DNA from: Prorocentrum cordatum
Taxonomy: Eukaryota; Sar; Dinophyceae; Prorocentrales; Prorocentraceae
Assembly (NCBI GenBank): GCA_963575745.1
Contig: CAUYUJ010000858.1
Coordinates: forward strand, 115,001-179,000
DNA length: 64,000 nucleotides
Reading direction: 5' to 3'
Numbering within the stretch: position 1 is the stretch's first letter; each line of letters begins with the position of its first letter. Below the pieces are notes generated by a model that saw only the letters and a program-made list of their open reading frames with translations, was not told the origin of the DNA and made no database searches. The translations under genes were made by a program, and so were the position numbers. Below are positions 42,311 to 53,732 of the stretch, in pieces.

Positions 42311-42540
42311 CCCCCCTCAGCGTTGCTAGGGGAACAGAAAGTGGCACAAACATAAAAACTGGGAGGTCCGCGCAGCTTTCTCGGATCGGCGCTGGACCCC
42401 CCTCCCCGGCGCGCGGAGCGCGCCAGGGGCGGCGCCGGAGGCGCCGCCGGGGGGCCCCAGCGCCGATCCGAGCAATCCGCGCGGACCTCCGAGTTTTCAT
42501 GTTCATGTCACTTTTTGTTCCCCTAGCAACGCTGAGGGGA
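42311..42540. mobile_element. foldback family D, copy 2
   Basis: The whole 230 bp forms one hairpin. Outer arm CCCCTCAGCGTTGCTAGGGG mirrors CCCCTAGCAACGCTGAGGGG. Then come GAACAGAAAGTGGCACAAAC / GTTCATGTCACTTTTTGTTC, GGAGGTCCGCGC / GCGCGGACCTCC, GGATCGGCGCTGG / CCAGCGCCGATCC and a GGCGGCGCC centre. Confidence 0.85.
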
Positions 42541-42555
42541 GGGGGGGGGGGGCAT

Positions 42556-42622
42556 GCCGAGGAGGAGGAGGAGGAGGATGAGGAGGAGGAGGAGGAGGAG
42601 GAGGAGGAGGAGGAGGAGGAGG
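42556..42622. repeat. (GGA)n microsatellite
   Basis: GGA triplets beginning about 12 bp after the foldback. Followed by a repeat-N fragment (GCGTTCGGGTCCTGACTCGG, about 42648). Confidence 0.9.
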
Positions 42623-43164
42623 ACCCCTTCAGCGTTGCCTCCTGGCGTTCGGGTCCTGACTCGGGCCCCCCGGCGGCCGCGCGGGACACTGCGCGGGGGG
42701 CGCCCGCGGAGGGCGCGCTCTCGGCGCGGCGCGGCTGCGGGAGAGCCACCCCGAGGGGCTGGAGCGCCGCCGCGCTCACACGAGCTCCCCCCGGAGGACC
42801 CCCGCCTGGACTCAGGTGGGGGGCAGGCAGCCCTACAGTCGGGGCCTTGACCTGAGGAGCCCGAAGTAAGGCACGAGGCCCCATATTCCCATGAATTCAA
42901 CTTCGACTCCCCATGGAAAACGGGAGGACCACTCAAGGCAAACTGTAAAACGATCAAGGAACACCGAGCCCCTCCCCAACGAAAAGGGTTCTTTCTCCAG
43001 CGCCCCGACTGTACCTCGCTTTTGACCACCCTCGCTTCCAAGAGATGCCAAGCGATGCCAAACTACGGCCTGTACTGGTCAGGCCGCTGGACGAGGAGGC
43101 GCGTGGCATGACTTGATTTTGCCTGGAAGCGAAAGCGGGGCAGGTAATTCACGCTCTGACTTAG

Positions 43165-43322
43165 GTCGGGCTTATCCCCTACAGGCGGATTTTGGACGAA
43201 CAATTCAAAAAATAGTCAAAGCATATGCCAAACACACATTCAAAAAGAAACGAAAGATCGTCCCCCAGACGGTTGTTTACTATTTTTTGAAGATGTTCCT
43301 CCTGTAGAGGCACAGGCCCGAC
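43165..43322. mobile_element. MITE-B copy 7
   Basis: Left GTCGGGCTTATCCCCTACAG, right reverse-complemented GTCGGGCCTGTGCCTCTACA, A-rich core with CATATGCCAAACACAC. Confidence 0.8.
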
Positions 43323-43359
43323 TGAACCCTGGACAGAGGAGGAGTGCGGCCTGCCGAGC

Positions 43360-43587
43360 GCTGCTGCCGCATCTAGGGGAACAAAAAGTGGCATAAACAT
43401 AAAATAAATCGGAGGTCCGCGCGGATTGCTCGGATCGGCGCTGGACCCCCCTGGCGGCGCCTCCGGCGCCGCCCCTGGCGCGCTCCGCGCGCCGGGGAGG
43501 GGGTCCAACGGCGATCCGAGAAATCCGCGCGGACCTCCGCGTTTTTATGTTTATGCCACTTTTTGTTCCCCTGGATGCGGCAGCAGC
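43360..43587. mobile_element. foldback family D, copy 3
   Basis: One 228-bp hairpin. Outer arm GCTGCTGCCGCATCTAGGGG mirrors CCCCTGGATGCGGCAGCAGC. Inner arms as in copy 2 (GAACAAAAAGTGGCATAAAC, GGAGGTCCGCGCGGAT). The loop is inverted relative to copy 2 (GGCGGCGCCTCCGGCGCC against GGCGGCGCCGGAGGCGCC). Confidence 0.85.
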
Positions 43588-43804
43588 GGCCCGCGTTCTC
43601 TGCGCGTGTTCCTTAGGGTGGAGGGCTCCAGGTGAAATCCGGATGGGCTTTTGCACCTCGATCATCGATCCGTCTTGTGATTCACCTTTCTTGCAGATTC
43701 GGGCCACGGAAGCCGATCGAAGCGGCATTTCAGATGTCACCATGTGCCCTCCACCCGAAAGCACATGCTCAGGTTCTTACGTGGCTTCTTTTAGTTTGTG
43801 GGGA

Positions 43805-44000
43805 AGTTAGTCTGCCAATCTCTCGCTAAGGCCCTCGATAGCGCACCGAGGGCACCGAGCGGCTCGCCCGAAACGCCGTCGCCGAAATAAGGATCACCAA
43901 TTCTAAGGTCTCGCATGCTGGGCAGCGAGCTCACGGCAGCCAAGGGCTTGATGGCAGCGGCCCGCGTGCTTTGGCCTGGGCCACCCGCGCCCCCCGAATG
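43805..44000 (-). CDS. possible LRR-like exon
   Basis: Minus frame IKPLAAVSSLPSMRDLRIGD, then GALGALSRALARDW. It has LRR-like spacing (SMRDLRIGDPYFGDG) but is diverged. Splice sites not resolved. Confidence 0.4.
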
Positions 44001-44103
44001 CCGCGAGCGAAGTGCCAATCGAGCGTGCCGCTGAGGGAACGGGGGGTCCCTCGTCGATCTAAGAGATCCGCGCAGACCTCCGAGGGCCGAGAGCTCACGC
44101 TTC

Positions 44104-44264
44104 GGGGATGGACAGACCCCCCTTTAGTAAAACGTGGTTTAGTGAAAACGACCTGAGGCCCAAACCTGGCAAGCCTGGAAAATGACGGCCACGGCGCCAT
44201 CTCGAGAACCGAAAACGGACAATTCGCTAATCGACGTGTCACTGTTGGGGGTTCTGTCCACCCC
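44104..44264. mobile_element. MITE-G copy 3
   Basis: Left GGGATGGACAGACCCCCCTT, right GTTCTGTCCACCCCC, interior AAAATGACGGCCACGGCGCC and GACGTGTCACTGTTGGGG. Confidence 0.8.
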
Positions 44265-44582
44265 CGGACGCTTGTAGTGTGCCGTCTTTGCTCTTCGATC
44301 CTCCGCCATCGGGGCAGGGACGGGCGCTCGAGGAACGAGGGTTCAGGCTTTGACGGACCTGGCCAACAAGGCTGCGGAGGAGGAGCATGGAGCGGGAGAA
44401 AGACGTGCGAGGGAAACGACAGGTAGAAGGAAAGGGGAGGCAGCGAAAGGAGGGGGAAGCTGGGGAGAACGCGGGAGGGATGGAGACGAAAGGATGGAGG
44501 AGGGAGGGCGAGGTGGAGGGGGGAGGAGAGAGAGGGAGTGGGGGGGGGGAGGAAGGAGAGCTCAGCAGCAGCAGGCCATAGC

Positions 44583-44693
<111 letters not shown>

Positions 44694-45137
44694 GCAGGAG
44701 CAGCACGAGGGCGGGCCCGCTGGGCCCCCGGCAGCTCCCCCCCGGCGCCCGCACGCCCCGCCGCCGCCAACCCGAGCGTGGGCCGCCGACGTCGTGGTTT
44801 TTTCACGACGTCGACCCCCCGAGGTCTCGACCCGTTCCTCGTCGTCGTCCTGAGTCCTGCTTCTCGTCCTGAGTCGTTGTCTGACGGTCCCGAGGGCCGG
44901 TAAGGGCCCCCTAAGGCCAGAAATAAGGAAGAAACACCTCCCGTCGTGATTTTGTCACAACTCGAGGGGGTCTGGGGAGCGTGGGCTGTCTGCCATGGCG
45001 GCCGCGGGCAGCCCGCGGGCCGCGGCAGGGCACCGCGCCCGCCGCGCGGCGGGCGCGGCGGCGCGGCGGGCGCGCGGCCCTCGGTGCGGGGCGCGGGGCG
45101 GGGCGCGGGGAAGCGCGGGGAGCGCGCGAGGGGGGCT

Positions 45138-45294
45138 TAACCAGCCTCGAACGTATCCCTATCCCTAAGATGGGCGAGCAAAAAGCGAGGACAATCTTAG
45201 GGATAGGCCCTCAAAAGCTGAGGGAATCCTGAAGATCGGCATCGAGCTGAGGTGATGTCAAACAGAGGGATAGGGATATGTTCCAGGCTGGTAA
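45138..45294. mobile_element. family F copy 2 (mobile relative of the introner)
   Basis: 157 bp with TIRs AACCAGCCTCGAACGTATCC / (reverse complement) TTACCAGCCTGGAACATATC, flanked by GGGCT at 45133-45137 and 45295-45299. Interior GGAATCCTGAAGATCGGCAT matches GGAATCCTGCAGATCAGCAC in the introner. No GT donor on either strand, so this copy is not obviously an intron. Confidence 0.85.
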
Positions 45295-45960
45295 GGGCTC
45301 GGGTGGTCTGACTTGTGGTGCTGGCCTGGCTCGGCACGGACCGGCTCGAGGCCGGAGCGCCGAGGCTGGCGGAGCGGGAGGAGCTCCTCCAGCACCTCGG
45401 ACCCTCGCCCTTGGCGGGGTCTGGGTGCCTCTGGGAACTGACTCGAGCGGGGTTGCCACGGAGGTGAGGGCTCGCGAACGCGCCGCGTCCCGCGGCAAGA
45501 GGCTGGCCAACTCTGGCGCAGCCGAGCCCGATCCCTGCCTCCCCGCCCCAGCCCGACAGATGGCACTACGGCGTCGCCCCCTCGTGGACCGCCGCCTACT
45601 CCCCCTTCTTCCCCTCTCCACCCCATCCTCTGCCGCAACTCATGGGAGCCTACCATATCATCTTGTCGGCTCTTGCAAATCGACGCTAATCGAGGCCAGT
45701 CGACGCTACATCGGCGCTTTCTCATCGACTACGAGACGATAGCGCACGCGAATGCACTCTAAAGACGGAGTTCTGGGGTTATACAAGGCTCCCATGATTT
45801 GACGAACGAGCAACACACACACACACATATCCATGAAGGGGGGTCGGAGGAAGAACGACTGCCTATGAGTATGGGTGCGGGTTGTCGGACCCCGGGGGAA
45901 GCTCCCGTTCGAGCGGGGAGCCCCATCGGACAACACGCACCCATAGCCCCCTCCGTGTTC
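45295..45960. other. spacer with a palindromic block
   Basis: At about 45858-45948 ATGGGTGCGGGTTGTCGGAC is mirrored by GTCCGATG..CAACACGCACCCAT around GGGGAAGCTCCCG, a single-copy hairpin. A minus frame with VLEELLPLRQPRRSG (about 45400) is unassigned. Confidence 0.45.
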
Positions 45961-46072
45961 CCTATGGGTATGTGTGTGCGTGTGCAGGTGTGTTGTGTGT
46001 GTGTGTTATGTGTGTGTGTGTTGCGTGTGTGTGTGTATGTTTGTGTGTGTGTGTCTGTCTGTGTCTACGTTG
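45960..46072. repeat. (TG)n microsatellite
   Basis: TGTGTGTG with CGTGTG interruptions, about 110 bp. Confidence 0.95.
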
Positions 46073-46193
46073 GTCGGTCGTCATGATTTACTACCAGACC
46101 CATCCCGTCCGCCGTCGTGGGCCGCGGCGCTCCTATCGACTGACTGGTTATGAGACGATGCGATGAGCACGTGCTCCTTCCGAGGAGGACAGT

Positions 46194-46331
46194 GTACCCA
46201 TACCGCTACCCTTCCCTCGGTTTCACCTTTTTCGGCCTCCTGGGAGGCCCTCGTCGCCACTGCTGGATTCGCCCCGAAGTTCTGGTCAGAACGCACCCTG
46301 AGACAGGTCCGTAGAGTAGCGGTATCGGTGC
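46194..46331. mobile_element. MITE-C copy 4
   Basis: GTACCCATACCGCTACCC at the left, GTAGCGGTATCGGTGC at the right, in the opposite orientation to copies 1 and 2. Confidence 0.8.
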
Positions 46332-46654
46332 GAGATCCCACCAGCCCTCTGGGCGTAGGCGGTTTAACGCAATTTGTCTTCTCTCTGTCAAAACCCCTCC
46401 TTCCCCTGCTCGGGGGACGGGTTGATTACGGCTCCCTATGAATTCGCCAGCCCAACGGGCCAGAGGCGTGCTAAGATCTCCAGTAACTGGTTAACAATAT
46501 TTCTAGTTCGCGCGCGCGGGGCGGCCCCTGGGGGTCCCCCGGCGAAAAGTATCCCGACCGCAGCCCGACCAGGTCTACTCAGAGATGGTTTTGAGGACAT
46601 TTTTCGACACCCCTCACGAGGATCGTGGCCTCCGAGGGGGGTGCACTCGACTAC

Positions 46655-46810
46655 CCCGCCCCAAGAGGCCCCCAAGATCCCCCCAAGAGGCCCAAGGGGG
46701 CCCCAAGACGCCGCCAAGGAGCCCCAAGAGACCCCCAAGAGGTCCCCAAGAGGCCCCTAGGAGGCCCCAAAGAAGCCCCCAGGAGGCTTCAAAGAGGCCC
46801 CATAGAGCGC
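46655..46810. repeat. CCCCAAGAGGC minisatellite, locus 2
   Basis: Units CCCCAAGAGG(C/T)CC with single changes. Confidence 0.8.
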
Positions 46811-46839
46811 TCGAGGGCCGGCGGAATGAGCGAAGCGAC

Positions 46840-48880
46840 TAAATAAACACCCCTTCCCCCAGGCGACCGGCAGCCAACCAGGAACAATGCCGACCTTATG
46901 CCCCCCACCCCCCAACCGTCCCTGTCCAAAACCAATACCAAACACACTCTGCCTCCAAGTTCGGAGCCTGCGCAACCAACCCGACGTGTGTCCCCCATCA
47001 TCCCGGCCAAAAAAGAATACAAAGTTTTCTGTGGGGCTAAGTTCGAGTCATGTTCTTGAGTTCCGCAGGCACTTTCTACTGTTTTTTTGACAGAGACGGC
47101 GGGGGGTCACTGTCAAATGGTTTTTGACAGGTACGGCGGGGATGGTGGCAGATGGCCTGCTGTGCACAGGCCCACCAGACACCATGATGGGCATTGGTTT
47201 TCGACAGGGATGGCGGGGGCCGACATATTTCCCGATGTGTGCTGTCACGTGCGCAGGCGCACCTGATACACTCTGCACGTGCCCCGAACGTGACGCACCT
47301 GGCGCGACTGGAGTGTGAGGCACACCTGGCACACTCGGAGCATGTGGCGCATCTGGCACACCAGTCGTGCCTGGCACGCTCGGGGCCCCAGGGGTGCCTG
47401 GCGCGCGTGGCGCGCCTGGCACGCGTGGCGCACCTCGCCCCAGCGTCGCGCACATGGGGTCGGTTTGGGTTCCCAGTAGCCGTCCATGCAAAGACGACCG
47501 CTGAACATGCTGAGGCTCGGGTGTTACTTCTGTTGGGAAGGCGGGTGGGAATGAGCTAGACGGCTTGCTATCTGTGAGGGTGTCTTGATCAATGTGCCCA
47601 ATTAATATACACCCCCTCCCCCCGGCGACCGGCGGCTAACTAGGAACCATGATCATCCCCCCTCCAACCATCCCTTTAAAAAAAACAAAACTAACTCCAG
47701 TCTGCCTTCACATTTGGAGTTTGCGCGGCCAACCCGATGCGGCTGAAGTATGCGGCTCACCTGGCGCACGCGGAGCACGTAGCGCATCTGGCGCATCAGC
47801 CGTGCTTGGCACACTCGGGCCCCAGGGGTGCCTGGCGCGCGTGGCGCGCCTGGCGCGTGTGGCGCGCCTCGCCCCAACGTCGCGCACATGGGGTCGGTTA
47901 TGGTGCCCAGTATCTGTCCATCCAAAGACGACCGCTGAACATGTTCAAGCTCGGGTGTTGCCCGTGTGTTGGGGGGCGGGTGGGAGTGAGCTAGACGGCT
48001 TGCTATCCAGGGGGTGTTTTGATCTCTGCCCCTTAATAATATACACCCCCTCCCCCACCTGGACGGTGACAACCCGGAACCATGCCGACCCCATGAGGGC
48101 CCGCCCCCCGCCATCCCTATCAAAAAACAATACAAGCCGCACTCTGCCTCCGTATTTGGAGCATGCGCGGCCAACCCAATGCGGCCGCCTTCCAACCATC
48201 CCTGTCAAAAAATACAAAGTACACTCTGGGGCAAAGTCCTGAGTCATGTTCGTGAGGCCCGCGAGCACTTTCTACTATTTTCGGCAAGGACGGCGGGGGA
48301 TGCAGCGTATTCCCTGCTGTGCGCAGGGGTTCCATCCCTTAGAAAAACAACTACAACATGCACCTCGCGGCGAAATCTGGACCATGCGCGGCCATCCCGC
48401 GATCACTGCCAAATGGTTTTTGACAGGGACGGCGGGGACGGTGGCGCGAGGCCTGCTGTGCGCAGGCCCACCAAACACAATGATGGGCATCGGTATTCGA
48501 CAAGGATGGCGGGGGCCGACATGTTTCCCGATGCGTGCTGTCACGTGCGCTGGCGCACCTGACGCACTCTGCACGTGTCCCGAACGTGGCGCACCTGGCG
48601 CGGCTAAAGTGTGCGGCGCACCTGTCGCTCTCGGAGCACGTGGCGCACCTGGTGCACCAGCCGTGCCTGGCACGCTCGGGCCCCAGGGGTGCCTGGCGCG
48701 CGTGGTGCGCCTGGCACGCGTGGCGCACCTCACCCAAGTGTCGCGCACCTGGGGTTGGCGTTGGTTTCCAGTATCTGCCCATCCAAAGACGACCGTTGAA
48801 CATGGCCAGGGTCGGCTGTTACCTATGTGCTGGGAGGGCGGGTGTGAGTGAGCTAGACGGTTGGCGGGTGGGTGGGTAGC
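46840..48880. repeat. macrosatellite, three tandem units of 450-840 bp
   Basis: Unit starts near 46840, 47590 and 48040. Shared blocks: ATACACCCCCTCCCCC then GGAACCATG; CCGTCCCTGTCAAAA-type motifs and their inverses TTGACAGGGACGGCGGGG; a GCGCACCTGGCGCG minisatellite (47250-47460, 47745-47890, 48545-48745); CATCCAAAGACGACCGCTGA; and GAGCTAGACGG near each unit end. Confidence 0.75.
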
Positions 48881-49229
48881 TTGACCCTCCCCCTACCCCA
48901 TCCCCTGAGCCTGGGAGGTGGGATGGCGGAGGGTTAGAGCGTCCAAAATGGCTCAAGATGGCTCTAAGACAGTCTCAGAGAGCCCACGATGGTTTCCAAG
49001 ATTGCTCTAGATACCCCAACATGGCTCAAGATAGCCTCCGACAAACATCCAAGAGAGTTCAAGGCGGCCCTACGACGATTCCTAGTGCCCTCCGAGCCCT
49101 TCAAGGATCCCCCCAAGAGGCCAAAATTGCTCCCAAACCGATGGACAATCAATGAGTTTTGCCTTCTCGTCGTTTCGCTTCCGATGGGCTCTTGATGCCT
49201 CCAGATGGCCCCATGACAAAGAGAGCCCC
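48880..49229. other. spacer with AAGATGGCTC repeats
   Basis: AAAATGGCTCAAGATGGCTC and CCAAGATTGCTC-type units at 48945-49045. No gene. Confidence 0.5.
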
Positions 49230-49510
49230 GAGAAGGGGCCCAAGACGGCCCCAAGAGGCCCCAAGAGCGCCTCAAGAGCGCTCCAAGAGGGCCTCAAGAC
49301 GCAAAATGTGAGCCTCCCAAGGGGCGGCCTGAATTTATTACTTCCCTTTTGTTTGAATCGCGGGGGCCCAGATGGCCCCAAGAGGCCTCCCAGACATCCC
49401 CAAGGAGCCCAGAGGGCCCCAAGAAAACCCCAAGAGGGCCCAAGAGTGCCCCAAGAGGCCCCGCGCGGACCCCAAGGGAGCCCCAAGATGGCTCCAAGAG
49501 ACCTCCGAAA
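49230..49510. repeat. CCCCAAGAGGC minisatellite, locus 3
   Basis: Repeats of GGCCCCAAGAGG and CCCAAGA(G/T)GGC. Confidence 0.75.
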
Positions 49511-50595
49511 AAACGCTTCCCAGGCGGTTGTTACACTGCACTCAGCTACTCCCCCCTGATCAAGGCAACTTGCCTGGCGATCTGTTTCTGGATGGGCTGG
49601 TGGGGACATTTCTCTGTCGCAGCTGCAGGCCAACGGGTTCGACAACGTCAGCAGAGTTAGCTCGGGCCACGGGCAACCTAGTTGCCGGCGCGCGCGCCGA
49701 GCAAGCGGGCTAAGCTAGTGGGGGTACTTTTTGTCGCAACCGCAGGCGAGAGCGCCAGCGGCGAGTCAGGTCCGAGCGGGCTGCGCAAGAGCCGAATTAC
49801 CCCACGCCGACGGGCCGGCGACCTCAGGCAACGCCTCGGCGGGCGGGCCGGCGCGAGGGGGGCGCAGGCTGCGGCTGCCAGGAATCTGGTCCAGGGGGCG
49901 CACATGCGAATTTGCCAGCCAAGTTGGGGCGCAGCCAAAATGGCGCGAGGGTCGTACCAGGATGTGATCAGGGAGGTGGCCAGTCAGTACACTGCGACGA
50001 CTACCGTGGGTGCCCAACTTGGTCCAAACTGGTGCACTGGGTGGCGTCACCAAAGTCGCACACCAAATCCCTGGAGGGGAATACGGATCCCGCGATCGTC
50101 CGGCACGGAAGGCCCCTGGGACGGGCGAAGTAGCCAGGGGTACGATGGATGTAAACGACACCGTAGCGCCTGAACCACCGGATCAGGGAATGCCACGCGC
50201 ACTCTCAAAGCTGGAGCCGACGACTGAAGGCTGCCCGAACCAGGGAGATCCACGCCTCAGCACCGCTGGTGGGGATATTTGTTTTTGGCCGCGGCCGCAA
50301 GCGAAGGCGCAGGCGGCGAGTCGCTAAGTCCGGGGCGCGGTCCATATTCATTTACAGCGAGCAGCAAACTAGAGCGCGGGGTCGAACCTAAGCTGCCAAA
50401 GCCGCCGAGCTGCGCTGCGGTGAGCTGGGCGCGCCAGGGCCAGGAGGTCGGAAGCGGTCCACCATCACCGACATGCACCAAATGGCCAGGCCAAACTGAA
50501 TCAGGCTGGTGGGGACATGCAGGAATCGCAAGCCTGGATGCCGATGCTAGTAGCTTCCACACATCACTTGCCACGGAAGTAATTAGCTGTGCCTG
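49510..50595. other. spacer with dispersed GGCTGGTGGGGACAT words
   Basis: GGCTGGTGGGGACAT or close variants occur at about 49598, 49718, 50267 and 50507, twice followed by a CGC..GCGGCGAGTC segment. This suggests an old tandem array. No gene assigned. Confidence 0.4.
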
Positions 50596-50960
50596 GGTAA
50601 GAAATCCAGGAACGGATGACGGCCGTCTGCACGTGCGTAGCAGGAGACCGAACCCAATCCAGGAATGGCATAGCGACCAGGGCAAAGCATAGCACCCGAA
50701 GGCCAGGAACGGCTGACGGCCGTACATACGCATGTAAACCAACCCCAACTGAACCAGGCTGATACCATGCAGAACTTCCGGTGCAAAGCGGCAGTGTGAC
50801 TGCCAGGAGCAAGGAACGGTTGACGGCCGCCTGCACGTGTGAAGCACGAGACCGAAACCAAACCCAGGAACATGGCATAGCGGCCAGGACATAGCATAGC
50901 ACCTGATGTCCAGGAACGGCTGACGGCCGCACATACGTGTGCAACCGGACCAGCACCAGG
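50595..50960. repeat. about 205-bp tandem repeat, two units
   Basis: GGAACGG(A/T)TGACGGCCG(T/C)CTGCACGTG at 50611 and 50813, and GGAACGGCTGACGGCCG(T/C)ACATACG at about 50708 and 50915. Each unit is itself a two-part repeat. Confidence 0.75.
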
Positions 50961-51342
50961 AGCAGGAATTATGGCGTCCAGAAGCCACAGCGTGCAGCCT
51001 TGTCACCGCGACGGCGCCAGACGCGGACCGCGGAAGCAACCCTGAGCGCGCCGAGGTAGACCGACTGTCGCGGCCGACCTCGGCGGCGCGGGGAGCGTGG
51101 GAGAGCACAGGCTGGACCACGTGCACTCGGGGGTTCCATGCGCCAGCGAGCGTGTGCTTTTTATCTCGGGACGTCCCGCGCCCATCACACTCGGAGACGC
51201 CCCTCCTCTGGCGCACGGGCGCGCGGCCCGCGGCCGACGCGATCGGCGCCCGGCCGGCCAAAAAAAACACCGCGGGGTCACTTCCGCAGGACTCCTTCCC
51301 TCCACCCCCCACCCCCATCCCCAACTCGGAGCGGAGCGTCAA

Positions 51343-51397
51343 GAATTCTGGTCAGAACGCACCCCGAGACAGGTCCGTGGAGTAGCGGCATCGGTGC
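51343..51397. mobile_element. MITE-C copy 5 (one end only)
   Basis: CTGGTCAGAACGCACCCCGA to AGTAGCGGCATCGGTGCC matches one half of MITE-C. Confidence 0.65.
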
Positions 51398-51833
51398 CTG
51401 TTGGTCTCCTCACTCCTGAACGCGTTGACCTCTCTGGCCAGCCTTGTTCGGCCTGGGGATCGGCCCTTCTCGAGTGCCGTCAAGTAGGCCAGGCCCGTGC
51501 GCGAGGGAGGCCTCCCATCGGCTGGGTGGCGGAGGGAAGAGAGGAGGGAGGCAGGAGTGGGGGGCGAGAGGAGAGAGGAGGAAGATGGACGAGGACCCTC
51601 TCCTCCCCGCCAGCGCAGCTTGCTCGCCACACGGGCCCCCGTGAACCTCGACCTCTCTCCAGGGGCAGGCTTTGTTCGCCCCGGGCTCAACCTATTTCTG
51701 CGGCCCTGGGGCCGGGGCGCGGGCTCCGGCGGCCAGGCACCGTCCAGCGCCTGGCCACCACGACGTGCTTCGCGTCGCCTGGATCCCAGGCCCCCGGACA
51801 TCAGGACTTGCTCATGACGTCGACCCCCAGAGC

Positions 51834-51995
51834 GAAGGGGCCCTGGGACACACAAATAAGTACACACAAATAAAAGGATTCCCCATAGTTTCTCATATTT
51901 TCTGGGTTTTCGTCTTCCCCACCACTTCCCATATTTTCCCATATTTTCCTGGGGATCGACGATTAATTGTGTCTGTGTGTATTTTCCCCTCCTGA
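51834..51995. mobile_element. MITE-A copy 6
   Basis: GAAGGGGCCCTGGGACACAC to TATTTTCCCCTCCTGA, full length. Confidence 0.85.
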
Positions 51996-53337
51996 CAGAG
52001 GTCTCCCGTTCCCCAGGGCCCGCTTCTCGTCCGGAGGCGGCTTCGCCTGTCCCCCTGGGCCTGGCGAGGGCCCCCCCCGGCGCCGAAGACACCGCGGCGC
52101 CTCCCGTCGGGATGTCTTTCATGACTCGAGGGGGGGGGTATGGGATCGCGAGGGGAAGGGAGGAGGAGGTGGTGGGAGGAACGTGGCCCCCACTGCTCCA
52201 CACTTGCCCCGCTGACGGACCACCCTAATCGAGGCCCGGCCGGCCCTGTTTTAGGGGATGCAGTGCAGCAGTACTGCCCGCTCCTGCCCCGAGCGCTGGC
52301 CACATGAGTCCTATTCTTGGCGCGGTGCGTCTTAGGGCACCTTCGGACAATCCCTAGACCGCCGTCCTCGAACTCGTCTCCTCCCTCGTGCCTTCCCCAT
52401 ACTTCCCCTCCCCAGTATCCCCCTTCCTCCCTCCTCCTCTCCTTGTTCTGCTTGCCATTCCGCATCCTCCTCTCCTCATCCCCTCCAGAACATCCCCCTC
52501 CTCCTACTCCTCCACCTGCTCTAGCTCCCACTTCTCCTCTTCCTCATTCCTCCCTCTTCCTCCTCCTTGCCTCCTCCTCACCCCCCATCCTCCCCAACCT
52601 CCTCCGTCCTTCCTCTTCCCCCTCCCCATCCACCCTCCATTTCTCCTCCTCTCCCCGCTGGAGGGAGCGAGGGAAGAGACGCCCGATCCTGCGTGATGGA
52701 GAACGCGGCCAGGCGCGCGGAGAAGAAAGACGCCTGGCGGCGACGGAGGGGGCAGGACGAGGAACGGGATGAAGAGGGGGTGGGGGAGGGAGGACCAGAA
52801 TAAGCCCAAGGCGCATCAGCGATGCTGCAATGCACCCTCTCGCCCCCGAGCCTCCTCCTGCTCCTCATAAGTCCCTGCAGGTACTCCTGCCAGAAGCACG
52901 TCCCCCTTGACAGACAAACGCCGCGCCAGCCTGCCATATCAGGCGAGACCACGTTATGCAAAAGATCTACCTTCCATCCGTCTGGATGCCAAACGTAGGG
53001 CCACAATGAGAAAGGACATATCCAGCGAGAGCTCCGTGTTGAAAACTATGTGTCCTCCGCCCGTGTAGGTGCCGCACAACGTCAATACTTTTGCCATCTA
53101 CTCCAAAGGCACATCCGGCGACACCTGCCGTGTAAATGTTGCACAACGCGAACCTCGGGCCAGAAACAAGTTTGCCAGTGTTCACTCCAAACGATGGGCG
53201 CTTGCACCCGATGAGTGTGAGCCATGCGGTGCGAGCTACATGCTGGAAGCTAGAGTGCGCCAGACATGTGGTGGATTCTACCTGCTGCCAGCTATGCGGC
53301 GTAAGGCATGTAGTATATTGTGTGAGGTGCGAGCTAT
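51996..53337. other. unassigned spacer including a polypyrimidine tract
   Basis: 52380-52650 is 90 percent C/T (imperfect CCTCCT and CTTCCTC). 53040-53330 has short direct repeats of GTTGCACAACG/GTGCCGCACAACG. No recognised gene. Confidence 0.4.
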
Positions 53338-53732
53338 GATGAGCCCGTTTTCCACCACCACCATAAGTTGGAGGGGGGAAGGAGGAGGAGGAGGAGGAGG
53401 AGGGCGAGGAGGAGGAGAACGAAGAGGAGCAGGAGCAGGAGGAGGAGGAGGAGGAGGAGGAGGAGAAGGAGAGAGAGGAGGAGAGGAGGAGAGGGGGGGG
53501 AGGAGGAGGAGGGGAGGAGGAGGAGGAGGAGGAGGAGGAGGAGGAGGAGGAGGAGGAGAAGGAGGAGGAGGAGGAGGAGGAGGAGGAGGAGGAGGAGGAG
53601 GAGAGGGAGGAGGAGGAGGAGGAGCGGAGGAGGAGGAGGAGGAGGAGGAGGAGGAGGAGGAGGTGGAGGAGGAGGGGGAGGATCCCCCCCCCCCTCCAAC
53701 TCGTGGTGGTGGTGGCGGAAGACACGCCCATC
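53338..53732. mobile_element. TIR element K copy 2 with (GGA)n core
   Basis: Left GATGAGCCCGTTTTCCACC then ACCACCATAAGTTGGAGG; right reverse-complemented GATGGGCGTGTCTTCCGCC then ACCACCACGAGTTGGAGG. The core 53380-53690 is GGA repeat. Confidence 0.8.

Noticed and set aside
45138-45294. Family F copy 2 as an intron
   Set aside because: No GT, GC or GA donor paired with AG in a coding context on either strand.
48945-48975. AAAATGGCTCAAGATGG resembling the 3' end of the dinoflagellate spliced leader (TTTTGGCTCAAG)
   Set aside because: The T run is wrong and the word is part of a local AAGATGGCTC minisatellite; no retrocopied cDNA follows.
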